A stretch of 64,000 nt of DNA from Bigelowiella natans CCMP2755 (GCA_000320545.1 ADNK01001791.1:37832-101831), one strand, 5' to 3'. Shown: positions 52,043 through 63,411, numbered from the stretch's first letter. Program-made: numbers and translations. Notes: generated from the letters alone by a model not told the origin.

Positions 52043-52228
52043 TTGTTTTTACCGTAGGTTGTGTCCGGGAAGGGTGAGCCCCTTCATAACTGCGTGCTCT
52101 ATGATGGAAAGCGGGCTGGTGGGAGGGAGGTGTTTCTCCCACCACCTACCACCGGGAAGGCAGAAAGGGTAGTGGTGCCATCTCGGAAACGCAAGGCTCC
52201 CCCCGTAGAAATCCTAGACATCCTCTGA
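48859..52228 (+). CDS. SAE1: SUMO-activating enzyme subunit 1 (AOS1/SAE1)
   Basis: Thirteen exons (48859-48891, 49117-49199, 49305-49368, 49508-49608, 49706-49760, 50042-50104, 50433-50514, 50772-50821, 50949-51103, 51153-51229, 51379-51477, 51851-51954, 52058-52228) sum to 1,137 nt and 378 aa, with every phase consistent. Diagnostic segments are LYDRQIRLWGMEAQKRMRNA, FSGLATEIIKNLVLAGVG, KSRAESAIKRIKALNPNVNV, and LSIVGGIIAQEALKVVSGKG with HNCVLYDG. It has no catalytic-cysteine domain, as expected for the non-catalytic E1 half that pairs with UBA2 to adenylate SUMO. An acidic/Lys-rich insertion (around residue 185) is also where the animal protein varies. The C terminus ends in a basic cluster (PSRKRKAP) resembling a nuclear localisation signal. 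Confidence 0.93.
50523..50588. repeat. (AC)n(AT)n compound microsatellite
   Basis: Inside the SAE1 intron 50515-50771, which also holds a (GT)n run at about 50668-50700. A (GAT)n run at 49792-49822 lies in another SAE1 intron. Confidence 0.9.
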
Positions 52229-52758
52229 CAGTAAGAACGAGGATTGTTGTGTTGAATGATGATGCTATGCTAGCTAATTACAAGACGGCCATCATTGCCA
52301 TATTAAACATCTACATGGAGACGCATATAATATACTGCACGATGCCTGTCGTACTGCTATGATTTGTTTAATATGAAGCCGTGAATGCATGTGTATATAA
52401 GGGTGCATGTGTGTGGCACAGCGCGAGGACATTTAGCATCGCGCTGCAGTAGCATAAGCATAATGTAGAGTACGTGCCAGCTTGCACCTTATGGCGCCTC
52501 CGTACATGAAGAAAGTGGACTCTCACTAGACGTAGGCGCAATCATATGTTGCAGGCCGTTTGGAGCTGCGCTAATATACAACATGCATGGAATGCTGGTA
52601 AATACGTAAAGTGACTTTATTAAACACAATTTATTCCGCACTTAGAACTCTGTGCCCTACAAAGATAACATGTAGTCGTAGCAGCGGATGTATTCCAACG
52701 GACTTGACATGTATACCACAATGAATAGCTAGCCATGCTACCTTCACCGCAGTAGACG

Positions 52759-52795
<37 letters not shown>

Positions 52796-52842
52796 AAACG
52801 CACATCATGCAGCATCCTGCGTATGCAAACGACTCCTAGTTT
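52229..52842. other. Convergent intergenic region with (AT)n
   Basis: Between the stop codons of SAE1 and the minus-strand gene at 52843. It holds an (AT)n run at about 52759-52792 and some CTAG and GCATG words; no exon is supported. Confidence 0.6.
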
Positions 52843-53149
52843 CTAACGGCCGCCGCCAACACTCCCATTGCTCCCACGATTCGCATTATTAGCAGCAAGA
52901 TTCTGCAGGAAGAAGTTGAGGTCTCCCGACGCAATGCGATGAGGCAGTATTCCATTCTCGGGTTCCAGTACAGGATAATCTCCTTTCGAATCCCTGAATT
53001 CTTGAGAGAACTGCCGCAAGAGAGGGGGGATCGTCATCTGCCCCAGCTTGTTTTCGCTCATGGGCTGCTCCGTATCGTCCATGACGTTGAAGAATGCTTG
53101 TTGGTTGTCCTCCGTGCGAAACACGGTCTTTGTCTTAAGAAACACAACG

Positions 53150-53182
<33 letters not shown>

Positions 53183-54594
53183 TCAGCGATTATGCAACCG
53201 ACACCCTGGAAAATTAACGCGTGGCGGGAAGATGTGAAGGCTGCAGAAGGAGGAAGTTGGTATATGTATAGAGGGGCAGCGGCAACCTTGCTTCGCTGCC
53301 GCTTCAAAGGCGGTGGTTTGGCTGCTGTATCTGCTTCTTCGTAACCCTTGCTTTCGCTACTTCCCGAGCGCTGCATTATCACACAAATGGTTAGGATATC
53401 AAACAGCCGCGGTCCGTGAAGAAGAGGCAAGGATGCAACGAATGCTATCAGCTAACGATGACCTCATGCCTTTGCAAACAAAACTGCAAGAACCAATGGC
53501 TATAGCCAACAGCACATCGTACCTCTGTAGCTGCCTCTACTGCGCCAAGACGAGTGACGCATTGCTGGAGAACCAAGACCATCTTCGATAGTGCGGACTG
53601 CGTTGTTGCAAGCTTCTCCTGAGTTTTACGCAGCTCAACCACGATTTTGTCCATGTTCTCGTGATCTCCTGAGGAACCGGAGGTGCGGTGTCTCTTGCGG
53701 GGAGCCGGGCTGCGGCTTCGTGCTCGTCCAGCAGATGGAAGCTTTGACCGAGACTGATGAGGAGTATGGATGGTGTAGGATGGGATTTTTCGTCTAAGTT
53801 GGTAATGCGAGTTTTCGATCGCATGGGCACTGGCGTGTGTTTCATTTTTTATTTAGCGTTACTACTTCGTTAGTTCATCAGTGTGAATGAGTATTCAAAG
53901 CCCCGCATGCTGCTACTGCTACAACTGATAAATAGCAATTACCTCTATGGGTCTTGAGTATACAACATTCAACTCTGGGGAGGCAAGATTCGGCGCAACC
54001 TAGTTATCATTTTTGTGGTGGTGGATTAGCTGCTGAGATAATAATCGAAGCCATTGTCGATGAGTTTGTTGCTTCATTTTTACCCCTTCAAATCCTGGGG
54101 GAGGGCGTGGCTTCGCATAGCAGCGCACACGGAACTTCTGTCCCATGAAGTTCTTTGACACCTTCTCGATGCGGAATAAGAACTTCACCGAGCGATTCCT
54201 TGCGTTCACAATTGGGGGAGAACTCTGATTGTGTTGGGTCTTGAGAATGCTTTGGAATTTGTCTTCCACCCTCCTGCGGAATAAAATGAAAAACATTAAT
54301 TGCTGCTCAATGCTCGTTGGCAGAATCAATACTTGCGATCTTCAAAGAATAGATCCAAATGCAGCTCCCATTGAAGATCAGCAGCCGCTTGTCCCTCCAG
54401 CACAACCTGGAGACTCATGAATGTATCTTTCTTACCACCGATGTCCTAATAAAGCACGTGATAAGTAACCTCTTAATCAGCATCCAAGCGACCCCCTTAT
54501 TCCATCACATCGAGTCGCCATTTACCTTATACCAAATTTCAGGAGGCTCCGTCTTGATCACCAGCCTGGGGATTTCCTTTAGTTCGTGCAGCAT
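52843..54594 (-). CDS. Candidate DNA-binding/regulatory protein with beta-sandwich-like region and coiled coil
   Basis: Seven exons (54594-54526, 54445-54333, 54273-54084, 53999-53943, 53753-53523, 53370-53287, 53133-52843) sum to 1,035 nt and 344 aa, all in phase. Residues 1-125 are strand-rich: LVIKTEPPEIWYK, a segment with LHLDLFFEDRK, then VKFLFRIEKVSKNF and GQKFRVR. The pattern 'FRI..VSKN..GQKFR' recalls a domain I associate with uncharacterised protist transcription-factor-like proteins, with an Ig-like fold as in Rel/Runt proteins. Next come an RS/basic patch (SRSPAPRKRHR), a coiled coil (about 177-215), another basic NLS-like cluster (PPPLKRQRSK) and an acidic to neutral C terminus. 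A nuclear regulatory role fits; no target or partner can be named. Confidence 0.65.
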
Positions 54595-54820
54595 CGGGTT
54601 GATACGGGAGATTTGGGGAGAGGTGGGTAGCAATAATTTCTTGTTTTTTTGAAATGTGGGATGGGGGTGGATTATTGTTGTCGTAGTTGTTGTAGTTGTT
54701 GTTTGCGTAACAACCGCTACTACCGAACAAATATCCCAAATAGATTAGGTTTTATGTCTGCGACAAGGTAAAAAGATAGAAGTCCGTGTTGCTTCACTCA
54801 TCCGAAGATTGATTGCAACG
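54595..54820. promoter_or_regulatory. Short bidirectional promoter region
   Basis: 226 bp separate the modelled starts of the minus-strand candidate regulator (54594) and the plus-strand membrane protein (54821). The frame of the minus gene stays open about 18 nt upstream of its ATG, so its start could lie slightly further out. Confidence 0.4.
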
Positions 54821-55504
54821 ATGTGTTGGTCTTTGGAGGTGTCGGCATCCTCCGCTGCCTTTGGGACCATGGCCAGCATTGTCCTTTGGATGCGTAACAC
54901 CAGAAGGGATAGATTAAGCGCCATATGGCTGTTCAGCTATACGGTGACACAATACGTTGATGTGATTCTCTGGTTGGATGTAGCAGCAAATCCTAAAGCA
55001 TCGATCGACGATGGTCACCAGTTGTGCACCCGCATGAATCACTTACTATCGCAGTATGTCATCCCCCTTGATGTAATTTGGCAATGCTCATTTGAGGGAG
55101 GCCGCGATGTAAAACCTGGTTGGACATTAATGTCTTTGATTATGAACCGCGGGGTAGTCTTAAGGGCAGTTTTTTTCACGTCGCTGTTCTACTTCTTTTG
55201 GCCGTACCCTGCATGCAGCCATTTGCAGCACGATGCTTTTGGAAGAGAATTCATCTCGTGGGCTAATTTTGAGGTTCCCTTTTGGGCGGCTGGCCTTGTC
55301 CCGTTGACCGGAATGGTTCATTCAGTAGTTACGAAAACACTGACTGTTCGAAAACTGGTTGTTTGGACTGTATTTTTGCTTCAAATGTGCCTCCATGGCC
55401 GTTTCCTCATGAACACTTGGTGTCTATACTGCTTTGCGCTATTCCCATTCATGTGGATCCACATGACAGAGTACAATGTTCTGGAAAAATACAAAACGGC
55501 ATGA
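54821..55504 (+). CDS. Polytopic membrane protein, intronless, resembles a family shared with large DNA viruses
   Basis: One uninterrupted frame of 227 aa from ATG 54821. It opens with MCWSLEVSASSAAFG and has about six to seven hydrophobic segments, with aromatic residues clustered at their ends (YFFWPYP, FWAAGLVPL, WTVFLLQMCLHG). The opening 'CWS.E.S...G' followed by a helix with LWMRNTRRDR and a second with TQYVDVILW recalls a family of small polytopic membrane proteins I associate with nucleocytoplasmic large DNA viruses and algae; that is from memory and needs a search. It is intronless while most neighbours are heavily split, which would fit acquisition from an intronless source or retroposition. 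Function unknown. Confidence 0.8.
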   Translation: MCWSLEVSASSAAFGTMASIVLWMRNTRRDRLSAIWLFSYTVTQYVDVILWLDVAANPKASIDDGHQLCTRMNHLLSQYVIPLDVIWQCSFEGGRDVKPGWTLMSLIMNRGVVLRAVFFTSLFYFFWPYPACSHLQHDAFGREFISWANFEVPFWAAGLVPLTGMVHSVVTKTLTVRKLVVWTVFLLQMCLHGRFLMNTWCLYCFALFPFMWIHMTEYNVLEKYKTA

Positions 55505-56598
55505 GTCTGATAGAGTTATTCTTCGTTGTAGTTTCGAACGTTCAAATTAAGATTAATTGAGATAAGCAGAGTCCTACCTTAAATTTGCACATTTAGAAGT
55601 GCAGGAGCCAAAGAAATATGGATTCTACGAAACACCTTGGCACCTACTCATTGTACACCTAAGTAACTTACATATAATCCTCGAGAGCGGATGTTGCATC
55701 CTCATCATTATCTGTATATTGTTATTATAATTATCATTATCATCAAAGCACATGTATATCGATGAAGAATCATTACAAACATGATAGCATGATAGACTCA
55801 CATGGAGTGCAGACATGCTAGTATGGGTAGCATGTACCCATGCTAGCTGCGCTGTACGTGACTTTTATTCACTGGTAGCTACTAACTGATGGGTGGTGGG
55901 TGTACGTTAAATGTGAGACGGCTGTGATGGACATTATTCTTTTTAAATAAATACGAGTACGTATGCATAGCATGTTGTATTATTGCTACGTGCACATCTA
56001 GACCTCTCTAGATATCAACAGCTCGTCCAGGTGGTGTTACATGCGCATAAACATGTCTAGATGTGAGATCGACGGATAAATAAATGAAGTGATTAAATCT
56101 TTCTATTCAATGGTCACCCTGATTGTAATGTAGCTATACAAAGTAGCGGCTACATCGTGTATGTTGTATCTGTTTGTTTCCACTGTCATGTGCTTCGCTG
56201 CTGCCTACATAGACCATGCCCTTCATTTCATTTCCCTACTGTTCGCGGTAGCAAAAAATGCCATAATTCGCAACCCTTGCAGCATGGCTGTACACACACA
56301 TGCATCTTAGCCACCCTAGCTGTATGCATCGCATAGCTAGCATAACATCGATCATCATCGAGCTAGATCGTTACAGACGTCAAGACTGTGCGAAGGGCAA
56401 CTCTACTAAAAATAAGATCATTCTCATTATTATCATTGACAGTTATTCTGTGCCTTGCGGCTGTCGGGTGTCGCACCGGACATGATAGATATAGAATTGC
56501 CTAATAACTCTATACTGGCAATGAACGCCACATCTGAAATGCACCGAATAGCTGTGGTCGAGGCACCTTTTATCCCCATAGCACTCGTAGGTAACTCT
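55505..56598. other. Intergenic region with palindromic island G
   Basis: Convergent gap between the membrane protein and the EXD2-like gene. From about 55780 to 56380 it is rich in CTAG, CATG and GCTAGC words like the other islands; no exon is supported. Confidence 0.6.
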
Positions 56599-59500
56599 TC
56601 AATCTTCGGATGAGACCTGCGAAGTAGTAGTCAGACGTTGCTGGAAGAAAACGTTCTCCTCGCCCTTGAGCGCATCTTCAAGGGTGAGTCCGTCCTCATA
56701 CAATCGCTTGTCGTTAGCCTTGACATGGTCCACACACCAGTGCTTGCTCAAGAACTGTGGCTTCATGCCGTCGAGAAAGTGCTGCCGCCATTCCTTTTGA
56801 AACTCAAAGAGGCCCTTTCCGCCCCCCCGCCGCATCACCTCCCTCACAACCATGTAGCCGTGGCTGAGCTTTTTGTCTGATTTGACCTTGACTTTCCCCA
56901 GAGTGAGCAGCCGCTTCAGATCTGCACGAGTGAGAGTCGTGTCGCCAGGAAGAGGTTCCAAGTCCTTCTGGAAGATCTCTGACCTCTCTCCGCATATTCT
57001 TGACATTGTCACCCCCCCGACCTTCCCACGGAGCTCCTCCGACAGCGCAGCCTTCGCCGCCGCATCATAGGTGTTGAAACGGCGCGCTTGCGCGCTAGTC
57101 TTGCACGTAAAGTCTCTGAGAAACACACCCTTGAAGGGGCCGTCAAGGTACGTGGTGCCGCTCTCCTTGTTCGATCGTACGAGCCATGACCATTCTTCAT
57201 TCGGCGATTTAATCAATTTGGTTCCCTGTCGCAGCGTGTAGCCACCGATCACCGTGGGATACGAAGACGGCAAGGATAAGGAGGAGGAGGAATAAGGAGA
57301 AGAGGGAGAGACTTCTGAATCACGATTCGTGATAGCAGAAGACGATGAAGCTTTCTCCTCTTCTTCTTCTTCTTCTTCTTCTTCTTCTTCTCGTTCATCA
57401 GTGACGACTGTATTGGTAGTAGAAGAAGTGGGCATGGGCCTTCTTACTGCATGCTTGGAATCAGATGGAGAAGGACCTTCAGAACAGAAAAGCCGTGGTG
57501 ACGAGGCGGAAGAGGAGGGGGAGGGTGACAACGATGATAAAGATGATTTCTCCCATTTCTTTGTTGAGTCCGTGTTGGAGGAATTAGTGCTGCTGACCTT
57601 CTCTCTTTTGTTACATTGACCGCTGCTTCTTTCATCAGTCGTGCTTGACCCTCTCCATTCACTTTCATTGTCATCACCATCATTCGTGCTTGATCCTCTC
57701 CATTCACTTTCATCGTCATCACCACCCTCCTCACCAACGCTCGTAGACGTTTTAAATTGCCGTTGCTGCGCCTCATCCAATTTCTCTTCTGTCGCCTCGC
57801 TTTCGCTGAAAGTACCCCCCCCGTAGTTCTCAAGAAAATCGGAGACTTTTTTGATCAAACAGTAGTAAAACTTGTTATTGTGGAGACGGATCTTATCGCC
57901 GTTCAGGTATAAGGCTTTTGCCGCTCGGATGGCCTCACTCCTCATTTTAACTTCACTGTTTCGAGACTGCTTGAAGGGCACATCATAGCGAACACAAAGT
58001 TCCCTTTTCAATTCTTCATTAAGCATGTTGACCTTGGCATTGCAGATACGGCACGTAAGGACGATATCATGAGAGCTGTGGGACTTTATCGCCAGCGGGA
58101 AGAACTGGCGGTATGCATGCGGAATAACGTTATGCTTCATCAGCATATCACCACGTCCGCACACAACGCATTCATTTTTCCTCTCGCAACAGAAGAAGGG
58201 ATCCCCGCTGTTTCCTAGCCCTTTTGGCGTGAACGTGAGTTGGATTGTAGGCGCCATTTGCCAGCTTTTTGTCGTAGCACTGAGCTTCGCATCAGTGGGG
58301 CCATCAGCGCCTTCCTTGCCCCTCCCCAACAATTCTGGATATTTCTTCTTGATGTCCTCGTATGAAACTCGTTTCGCGAGACCCTTTTCGAGGTAGAAGT
58401 TGATCTTTCTCCTTGCGCACGTGAACATCAGCTGTCCATTGGGATGAAGCACGCGGCAATTGTCATAGAGATTCTTCGCGGGCACCCCGTTCTGACCGGC
58501 AGCGTATTTCTTCACCCTCTGGAGCCACCTTTCCTCGATACGTTGGCGATTTGAAGAAGAGAAAGAAGAAGAAGAAGAAGAAGAAGAGTTGTTCCTGCTC
58601 GAGGTGCTGCTGCCATCAGTACCATTACGGTTATCTGAGCTGCTCGAAGCTCCTATCTTCCCCCTCACATGTTTATTACGCTTTCGAGACTTCTTTGGGC
58701 CTGGTCTAGGCGGCATATCGAGGAGACTTCTCACCCACTGCACATGGCCGCTGCCTCCTCCCCCTCCCCCTCCTCCTCCTCCTCCTCCTTTGCCACGGCC
58801 CTCCTCTTGAAGCGAGGGTCCGAATTTGGCTAGAAATTCACGGTATATCTCCGCCCCGTAGAACGCGTCGGATGCAGCGTAAAGGAGCTGTGCGGGTGTT
58901 AGATGTTTCCTCTCCCAATCGCTGCAGCGCACCTCATCGCTCTTGGGAAGTATCATCCCCGTCGTCTTCTTCGAGAGTCCGTGCAACGAAAACCTAAAGG
59001 AGGAGGGGGAGGAGGAAGTAGCGTGGATCTCCCTCAAAGCCACGTTCTTCATCTCGAGGCACCCTCTGGTCTTGACGTGGAAGTACTTTGCCAGCTTCTT
59101 CGCGTCCTGCAGCACACCCACGCCGCACTTGACAATATCAGCATCTTCCAGTAGCGACTGAAGCTTTGGACCGATCCCGCCCATGTGTGACAGTCGAAAC
59201 AAGGCAAGCTCCCTTAGGATGCCCCCCCCCTCCTCTACACACATGCAGATCTGCAAGAGAGCGACCTTGGCATGCTTAACAGGTCTCCATTCACAATCCA
59301 GCCCGAGATAAAGCCGACGTGCTGGCCCGACTTCAATTTGTACTCCTTCTTTCCTCTCTCCTTCTTCTTCTTCTTCTTCTTCTTCTCCTTCTTTTTTCTT
59401 CTCCTCCTCGTCCTGTCCACCCTTTGCTACAGAATCACCACCATCCACAAGACCGTCATCGCCCTTGACCCTTGCAATTGTGTGGTCATTTACTTTGCTT

Positions 59501-60061
59501 TCTCCTCTCCCCAGCACCCCTTCTCTTGGCACTTCGCCTTCTCCCCCCCCCTCTTGCTCATCCCTCCGCGCCTCTAATAATCCATCTCCACACGGCGTTT
59601 TCGCCTTGGAGTTTATGCGGAATGATGGTGGTATCGATGAAGATGCCACCTCCTTTGCTTGCTGTTTGATGGTACTGTCTTTCCTACGACGGCGCCCCGC
59701 CCCCCCCCTTCTCTTTTTGACCGTAACATTGCAGCCCAGCCTTCTCAACGCTTGTTCGATGTAGACTTCTGCATCCGTGGCGTCTTTCAGTACGGCAATG
59801 CGGCTGTTCTCCACCCCAGCGAGCATGCGCTTGTATGCAGGGGGGAGGGATGAAAGTGCCAGGCGGGAGGGGAGAGAAACATCGTGGTGGTGATGGTGAT
59901 GATGGTGTGGGATTCTGCTAGTTGCTTTGCTCTCTCCCTTGTCCTCCTCCTCCTCCTCCTCAGGTATGTTGAAAGCGTTCCACTCGAAGTATATCTACGT
60001 TAGAATGGGGGAGGAGAAAGATATAAGTAATTCTGGGTAAAATTAATATAAACAGGCGTGT

Positions 60062-60116
<55 letters not shown>

Positions 60117-60197
60117 ATTAGTATAAATACTGTCTCTACGACGCATTCCAATATCCACTTCTTCGATGCTATGCCTCCTTCGCATCATCATAGTCAG

Positions 60198-60232
<35 letters not shown>

Positions 60233-60572
60233 CCTTGGAGTCATCCCTCGTATTTTCAGAGCGTGCACGAAGAAGTGATGCATGGTGCAAGCGGATAAGC
60301 CAGGAATTCACAACCCGCGACCTCTCACTCTCGCTCTCAGCAGCGCAGTGTTCGCTGCCCGAATCCTTCCATCGAAGAAGTCGGTTGGTTGACGTGAAAA
60401 GGGGGATGAGAACATCCTGTGCGAGGAAACGTAGCCCCCTTGCGCCAACCCCAGTCAGGAGAGCAGCAGCAGTGAATTGAACAAGCGTTGTTGATGATGA
60501 TGAAGATGAAGACACCTCCATGCGGTGAGGACGTGATAACGTACTATCCGTAGTGAAGAGAAGAAGGCGCAT
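56599..60572 (-). CDS. EXD2: EXD2-like 3'-5' exonuclease with long disordered inserts
   Basis: Two exons, 60572-60234 and 59994-56599, join in phase 0 to about 1,244 aa (a second ATG at 60521 would give 1,227). The N terminus has a hydrophobic stretch after TTLVQFTAAALL, matching the membrane anchor of EXD2. The DEDD exonuclease core shows YLGLDCEW, VKCGVGVLQDAKKLA, and LLYAASDAFYGAEIYREF (YxxxD). Next come YDNCRVLHPNGQL and the Cys motif CVVCGRGD with VIPHAYRQFFP, SHDIVLTC and NAK, all EXD2 signatures. The end reads EWRQHFLDGMKPQFLSKHW. Animal EXD2 (about 620 aa) acts in mitochondria and in DNA end resection. This copy is twice as long because of Ser/Glu/Gly low-complexity blocks and an extra segment with WSWLVRSNKESGTTYLDGPF near residue 1040. 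Confidence 0.9.
60066..60113. repeat. (AT)n microsatellite in the EXD2-like gene intron
   Basis: The only intron of the EXD2-like gene (60233-59995) consists largely of this AT run plus a (ATC)n run at about 60198-60232, directly beside the donor. Confidence 0.9.
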
Positions 60573-60601
60573 CCCAGCAACAAAGACTGTTCCTATGTGT
60601 A

Positions 60602-61584
60602 TTAAGTTGAGAATCGTAAGCTCTCTCTTTTCCCCACCTTAAAAAGCTGCAGGTGGTATTCTCTATGGCGGTTTGCTAAGGGGGGGGGGGGGAGGGAATC
60701 AAGATGTACACGATTTGACATATTTATACAGCCGGATTTTACAGAGGACAGGGGATCATATAGCGGCTTTGACTCTATTCTATCTCTCCGTGCTGCCGCC
60801 TTCATAATAATGTCGCCATCATCATTACCATATCCCAACCCACGCAGCAATACCACTCCGCTACTACGACAGCGGTAGTCCAGAGGGTTATTATTATCAC
60901 TGCTTGTGTTAATAATGCCAGCAGCTGAAGCAGCAGCATCTTCGTTGTTTGATCCAAACGAGAAGAGTGCATGCAATGGGGCAAAAGCGATTACGGCCGC
61001 AACAAATGTGCCTACCACCATGCCGCTGTGTGTTGATTCAGAATTTGTGCGAGTAGAGGTAGGAGTAGTTGTAGTTGCACGAATTGCTGCTGTAGCATTT
61101 GCGATGACGGAATTGTCATTATTGTTGCTTTGGGGTGATAATGGACTCGATTCCATTTTCTTGAGGGACTTGACTTTACGAGGGAAGCACCACCTACGAC
61201 GGGGGGATGTGGGAGCTGTATTCAGTTGTTTTCGGTGCAATGAACGCTTAAATCTTTTCCCATCGACTGTATTTTCGTTGTCACTCGAAACACCCAGAGC
61301 ATTAGCGCTCGATGAAAATTTTGCACGCACCTCTTGGCCGGGCTCTTGGCCCGTTCGGATGGAGGGGGAGGGGAACAGTTGCAGACCTTTCCTCCCTCAC
61401 CCTTTCTTCTTCGGCCCGCTGTGTTAGGTCTTAACCGCACAGATTTCGGACTGCCAAAATATGGGAAAACACAGGGGAATTTTACGATATTTCCGGCCTG
61501 GGAGAGACCGACTTCGCAACCAAGGGCCCTCGCTAGCGCGCATTTCCACCCCCCTGGGTCCGCGCTCCCCCATCGGGAAAACAT
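60602..61584 (-). CDS. Unknown 281-aa protein with one membrane segment
   Basis: Exons 61584-61331 and 61193-60602 join in phase (846 nt). The first exon is Arg/Gly/Pro-rich (SPKSVRLRPNTAG). The second is Ser/Thr/Asn-rich with one hydrophobic segment, GMVVGTFVAAVIAFAPLHAL, followed by Gly/Asn-rich sequence and a basic tail. No family recognised. Its ATG abuts the stop codon of the upstream gene and its stop lies 29 nt before the EXD2-like start, so it could also be part of either neighbour. The first exon is GC-rich and open in other frames, which lowers confidence. Confidence 0.4.
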
Positions 61585-62266
61585 CTAGGGAGAATTGTCC
61601 AGAACGCACCACTCTCCCAGCAGCGTCTCGGCGGACACCGAAACGGTCTCATCATCCGTTTCTGCCCACCTACAGCCTGTGGAAGAACAACGAGGGGGGA
61701 GAGCGCTGCTGCTCCAGACAACCAAAGAGGGAGCGGGAGAGAGGGGAGGCATCTCTGTCTAAGAGGGGCGGAAGGACGTCAGGATGGTACAGTGCGCTGG
61801 GTTTGGCTGAGGGGGGACGAGCATCTAACGCCATTGTCTGTCTGGGGCAGATGTGAATGAACATGTGGTTAGAACTCAATTCCGACCCTTCGTCATCACA
61901 GAAATCAACGCATCTCCTGTATTCACCTGAAAGTTCTCGCCGGAGTCACCAAAGGTGCGGCTGAGCAGCTCTTTTCCCATGGCGATGCGCGGCCATTGGT
62001 GCCATGATTTCCGTGTTGAGTGGAAATGCAAATGGTTGGAGGCGACAACGACGATGACATTGCCAAAATCACGCGAATCGTGTAGGTGCACACCCACCCC
62101 CCTCTTGACAACCATATTCTTTCACGTAAAAGGGATGGAAGATCCGGCACCTTTCGTCCTGCGACAGCTAGGCCTCGTAGACTCCCCAAACATGCCGACA
62201 ACAACGCAAGACCCCAAACGTCACATGGGTATTATAGAGCAGCGGTAGCTAGAAGGCGAAAGAGAG

Positions 62267-62365
<99 letters not shown>

Positions 62366-62906
62366 ATTCGAACAACAGGGGGTAATAGAGGACAAGCAGG
62401 GCGGGGACAAAGGGAAAAGAGACGATTCATGAAATTGAAGATGATTATTTTCAACATCACAAACTGGTGCGATTCTTGCTGTCTGCTAAGTTTTATTGTG
62501 GTTTCTCTGCACTAACAGTATTAGCGTGAGGAGGAGGACATCTCGGACTCCGCCACTTATCACTAAGCCAAGGAATGGCAACTCATTACCAGAATCGGGA
62601 GGCGGGGGGCTGGGGTGGGTGGATGCTAGGCCTTCTAGGATGGAGATGACAAAGTCACGCCAAAAGGTGTATTTCTGTCTTTCCAATCCCCCCCCCCCCG
62701 CCGCCCCCCCAAAACCATATGAAGCTAGCCGATCACTAACAAAAAATTAATTTCTATAAATTTTGATAATATGAATATTGTACGTAATTCATGAGAGGTG
62801 TTCTGTTTTCTAAGATCAAGAGATCTATGCGTGATGCCTTGGCACTCGACCTGCCGTCCTCTAGCAGGGGACCGGGGCAGCGATTACGATCTAACAATGT
62901 ATCCAT
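61585..62906 (-). CDS. Unknown 210-aa protein, six exons
   Basis: Exons 62906-62784, 62674-62590, 62173-62151, 62103-61927, 61841-61791 and 61758-61585 are in phase throughout and total 633 nt. The start was chosen at ATG 62906, preceded by a pyrimidine-poor leader and opening MDTLLDRNRCPG. The central exon has a beta-like stretch DFGNVIVVVASNHLHFHST followed by KSWHQWPRIAMGKELL. The C terminus has AETDDETVSVSAETLLGEW. No signal peptide or membrane segment is evident. I do not recognise the family. It is divergent from the plus-strand gene at 63125, 218 bp away. The 23-nt third exon is the weakest part of the model. Confidence 0.5.
62265..62361. repeat. (AT)n(GA)n compound microsatellite
   Basis: About 20 AT units followed by about 25 GA units in the second intron of the 61585-62906 gene. 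Confidence 0.9.
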
Positions 62907-62987
62907 CTGCTAATCTTACGAATGTATAATGTGATATTCGGGTGGTGTTTGATCACAACTACACACACAGAGACGCACACACAATTG

Positions 62988-63032
<45 letters not shown>

Positions 63033-63124
63033 TTGTAAGCACTAATACTATAATTAATGGTGACATATTTAAGAGAATTACTTTTTGATATTCGCAAATC
63101 AATGAAGGTCTCTCCTCCTTGGAA

Positions 63125-63411
63125 ATGAGCGCATATGATGATTCATTAGCAAAATCGTCGGTTAGACGAGAGGTGGTGACTCCTCATTTCTTACTTCTGT
63201 TGTTCTCTCCAATATCGTATCCCCCCTCCCCCCCACCAACACACACTTTAAAAATAATATATATAATCAGCAGACTAATTGTCATCATATTGATATACTG
63301 ATGATGATAGAATCTTGAATACGAAATAATCGCTTCCTCAATGTCGCGTGTTCTGGATAAGGTTGGGAGGCAGGTCATCATCACTCGAAATGTTCAAAAG
63401 CGTATGTGCGT

